A stretch of 64,000 bases of DNA. It comes from Quercus robur (Eukaryota > Streptophyta > Magnoliopsida > Fagales > Fagaceae). Numbering within the stretch: the first letter of the stretch is position 1; every line of letters begins with the position of its first letter. Below, one piece after another: positions 61,161 through 64,000 of this stretch. The DNA lies in assembly GCF_932294415.1 (NCBI RefSeq), contig NC_065535.1, forward strand, positions 68,875,362-68,939,361, written 5' to 3'. The notes below the pieces were generated by a model, which worked only from the letters and a program-made list of their open reading frames with translations, had not been told where the DNA came from and made no database searches. The translations under genes and the position numbers were made by a program.

Positions 61161-61400
61161 CTTTTTAAGCTAACTCCTCAATAATTGTAGCTTTTCAAAA
61201 GACTTAAATTCATAATGCTCGGGAATTTTGCTGATGATTTTTCTTTTTAAGCTTAATCCTCAATAATTGTAGCTTTTTCAAAACACTTAAATCCATAATG
61301 CTCGGGAATTATGCTCAATATTTTTATTTTTTAGCTTAATCCTCAATAATTGTATCTTTTTCAAAACACTTAAAATCGTAATGCTCGAGGATGTTCCTCC
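61161..61400. repeat. Tandem triplication, ~82-bp unit
   Basis: The unit 'ctttttaagcttaatcctca..cataatgctcgggaatt' occurs three times with spacing 82 and 83 bp (landmark AGCT/AGCT/AGCT at 61168, 61250 and 61333), diverged by several substitutions. Confidence 0.85.
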
Positions 61401-61429
61401 CTTCTTATCTTCTTTCTACAGGTAACATT

Positions 61430-61880
61430 TAGGTTGGTGGTTTCCATGGGTTGGTAGATTGGGCTGGGTTAGAATTTTATTTTAAGCTTTGACTTGGGTT
61501 CGATTTGGGTTGATAATTTTTTCAATCCATAGGACCCAACTCAACTCACCACAGACACACACACATATATTAGTTTAATTTATTTTGATCTTCTGGGAAT
61601 CAGTTACGATGGATTTGAAAATTTAAAATATAATTTTAAGAATATTATAACTATTTATTGAAAAAAATCCTTAAATAGTTCATGAAAGTCTTTTTTTTTT
61701 TTTTTACTAGAGATAAAACATTTAAGCAAAATCTACTAACATAACTCGGTTCATATGAGTTGAGTTGGGTTGAGTTGGATTGGTGGATTTTGCTTAGATG
61801 TGGGTTGGATTGGGAATTTCTCAACATGACCTTAGCTGGTTGGGTTGAAAAGATCCTCCAACCCAACTCATGCACATCCC
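61430..61880. repeat. GGGTTGG-rich degenerate inverted repeat
   Basis: 'gggttggtagattgggctgg' words on the left and 'gagttgggttgagttggatt' / 'ccaacccaactcatgc' on the right, in both orientations. Probably a low-complexity non-autonomous transposon; the ends are not sharp. Confidence 0.45.
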
Positions 61881-62040
61881 CTACATTTTTAATTTTGAGA
61901 TGCTATGAACCCATGATGTTGATAAACTCAAATGAGAAAAATGACAATTTTCATATTTCAGCACTATTTCGTTCTCTTTTTTGAAAGATAACTTAATTTC
62001 GTAGCATACAACAACATATTCACAAGAAGCCCATTCTTAA

Positions 62041-62567
62041 GGGTCTGTTTGGATAGAACTTATTTTGCTGAAACTGAAAATGCTGTAGCAAAATAATTTT
62101 TAAATGTGTGAATAATGCCATGGGACCCATTTTTAATAAAAAAGTTGTTGAAAAGTGAAGTTTGTAGATCCCATAAATAATGCACGGGTGCACTATTCAC
62201 GAGAAAATTGGTCAACAACTGTGGCTGAAACAAAAAGAAAAAAAAAGCTGAAAATGGGCTAGAGTTGAAAGCGTGGACGTGGACGTGTATCCAAATGGAT
62301 ACTTAGTATCCGTTTGGATTTGCGTTTGCGGATTCACGTTTGTGTTTCTTTCCTTTTTCTTTTTTCTTTTTTTCCCCAGCCGTATGTTTTGACTTTTCAG
62401 CAGTGAACAGTACACCTGTGCACTGTTCACGGGTCTCACAAACTTCACTTTTCAGCAACTTTTTCATTAAAAATGGGTTTCACGGTACTATTCATACATT
62501 TAAAAATTATTTTACTCTAATGTTTTCAATTTTCAGTTTCAGCAAAATAAGTTCTATCCAAACGGCC
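62041..62567. mobile_element. Two 'GTTTGGAT' MITEs in head-to-head inverted pair (copies 3 and 4)
   Basis: Copy 3 (62041-62302) is in minus orientation: it begins GGGTCTGTTTGGATAGAACT and closes GTATCCAAATGGATAC. Copy 4 (62304-62567) is in plus orientation: GTATCCGTTTGGATTTGCG to AGTTCTATCCAAACGGCC. Both carry 'tttaaaaattattttgct(a)c'-type words in opposite directions. Together they form a ~0.5-kb palindrome. Confidence 0.78.
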
Positions 62568-62763
62568 TAGTCTAACAAAGCCTAGTGCAAGACCGGTCTT
62601 TATGATGAAGCCTAGATAGAAATACAATTATGGGGAACTATGATTTCTCTATGCGAGAAATCCACGGGCAAGATTATTCGCATTTAGTGTGGGCATGGTT
62701 TTGGGCTTCCATTCTTGGGCTGCCTAAATAGCTAAAGAAAAACAAAGTCCAATAACTAAACTT

Positions 62764-62957
62764 TAACATTATATTTATGTATATGATGCCAGCTTTGATT
62801 CTTTGAATTGGATTGGAAACTGAAATTATATATGGATGGATTGAAGGCTTTCAATCCAGTTAACATTATATTTATGTATATGATGCCAGCTTTGATTCTT
62901 TGAATTGGATTGGAAACTGAAATTATATATGGATGGATTGAAGGCTTTCAATCCAGT
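62764..62957. repeat. Perfect 97-bp tandem duplication
   Basis: 62764-62860 and 62861-62957 appear identical over their length ('taacattatatttatg' to 'ctttcaatccagt'). Confidence 0.93.
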
Positions 62958-63041
62958 TAAATTTTTTTAACAAGTTTTTTTCAGTCGACCATTTGGAAGA
63001 ATGCAAACCACATGAAAATTTTGTATCTATTTGCCCATGCG

Positions 63042-63074
<33 letters not shown>

Positions 63075-64000
63075 TGAAGTGCAACAACTTAACCCCAAAA
63101 CAAAAAGATGAAGAAGCAAAGTCACCCCAATTTTGGCTAATTGGAAGCCTTGGAAATTTCCTTATTAAAGAAGCATGCACAAAACATATTACATAACTAA
63201 ATAAAAAGAAAGAAGTTATTGATTATGTTTATATGGTGCTGGTATAGGTGTGTGACATTTAATCATCGAAGAGTGATAAGAAATATATGAATCTTTGGGA
63301 GCTTTTTGTCTTTTAATCATTGTTCTTTGAAAATGATATATATTTGCGCTTCAAGAGTGTTAAAATAAATGGAAGGAAATACATAATAGATGTGAAAGTG
63401 AAAGCAACGAGATCAAAAAAAGAAGGAACACAAGAATTACGTAGTTTGATTTGATTATTTACATTCAGTGTAAAGTCTTAAACAACTACATCTTTGATAT
63501 ATATGATAAAAAAACATTATATAAAGAACCCAAGTAGAGTATATATAGGAGCTACAAAGTCTAATGTTAGTCCTAAACGAGCTTACACTAAATTAGCTCT
63601 CTTGGACCATTATACAACAACCATTATATTTTCTCTTTAACAAAGAGATCGATGGTGATTTGGTTTCCATAATTTAAATTGACTTGTAATTAGAAAAGAG
63701 AGGATAAAATGCAAATAAAAAAAATTGTTATATCAGCGAAACTCCAAACAAAATCTTTGAGAGCTTTTTGTCTTTTTATCAATGTTCTTTGAAAATGGTA
63801 TATTTGTGCTTGAAGAAAACGAGGGTGAAAGTTATAACTTTGGTTTCCATAATTTAACTTGACCAGTAATTGATAAATGAGAGGATAATGCAAAGAAAAA
63901 AATGTTTATATTAGCGAACTCCAAACAAAATGGGCAAGCAAAATTTGTAAATTTTAATAATTGAGTTGTGTTTAGAGTTTGCCATTCAAGTCTACATCAT
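62958..64000. other. Right-end spacer with a diverged duplication
   Basis: A ~30-A run lies at 63044-63073. The block at 63296-63360 ('gggagctttttgtcttttaa') recurs at 63757-63820. The block at 63656-63752 ('tttggtttccataattta..actccaaacaaaat') recurs at 63838-63931. No gene recognised. Confidence 0.55.

Noticed and set aside
63044..63073. Poly(A) run, considered as another retro-insertion tail
   Set aside because: I found no convincing flanking target duplication; the nearby 'aaaaagatgaag' repeat is too simple.

Overview
The window is plant nuclear DNA. The evidence is AT-rich spacer, spliced genes with GT..AG introns, plant-only protein families (an early-nodulin-like phytocyanin, an At3g27390-type membrane protein, a P-class PPR protein, a plant UBL protein) and a very high load of plant transposons. 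The mix of tRNA-derived SINEs, 'GTTTGGAT' MITEs and LTR fragments resembles a woody eudicot, possibly Fagaceae. That assignment rests on remembered resemblance only. No prokaryotic, organellar or CRISPR-like structure was seen.

Layout. At 1-6241 an intact Ty1/copia polyprotein (892-5025) with its 3' LTR sits directly against a 5'-truncated, frameshifted aspartic protease pseudogene (5217-6241). Upstream lies the 3' end of a second, different copia element. From 6.2 to 21.3 kb there is no host gene: this is a TE graveyard with MITEs (one nested in another), a 5'-truncated LINE, and a ~295-bp tandem duplication whose two copies each received a different insertion (a hAT element in one, a solo LTR in the other). 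A phytocyanin-like gene lies at 21494-22511 (+). From 23.3 to 26.5 kb there are Helitron termini and a captured fragment of an INDETERMINATE DOMAIN (IDD) zinc-finger gene. A 10-exon membrane-protein gene lies at 29434-34150 (-), with a 5'-UTR intron. From 34.4 to 46 kb there are SINEs, a MULE-like element, a PIF/Harbinger-like element, and a second Helitron with a 350-bp tandem duplication across its end. A single-coding-exon PPR gene lies at 46098-48257 (-). From 48.6 to 58.8 kb there are degenerate LTR remnants and two more copies of a 9-bp-TSD MITE family. A two-exon ubiquitin-like gene lies at 58926-59840 (+) and carries a small MITE in its intron. The right end holds MITEs, including an inverted pair, and several short tandem duplications.

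The host genes show no sign of acting together. They are independent single genes in a transposon-rich spacer. I did not find a new multi-gene system. The most informative features are TE structures that can be checked base by base: target-site duplications, nested insertions, Helitron ends and gene-fragment capture.
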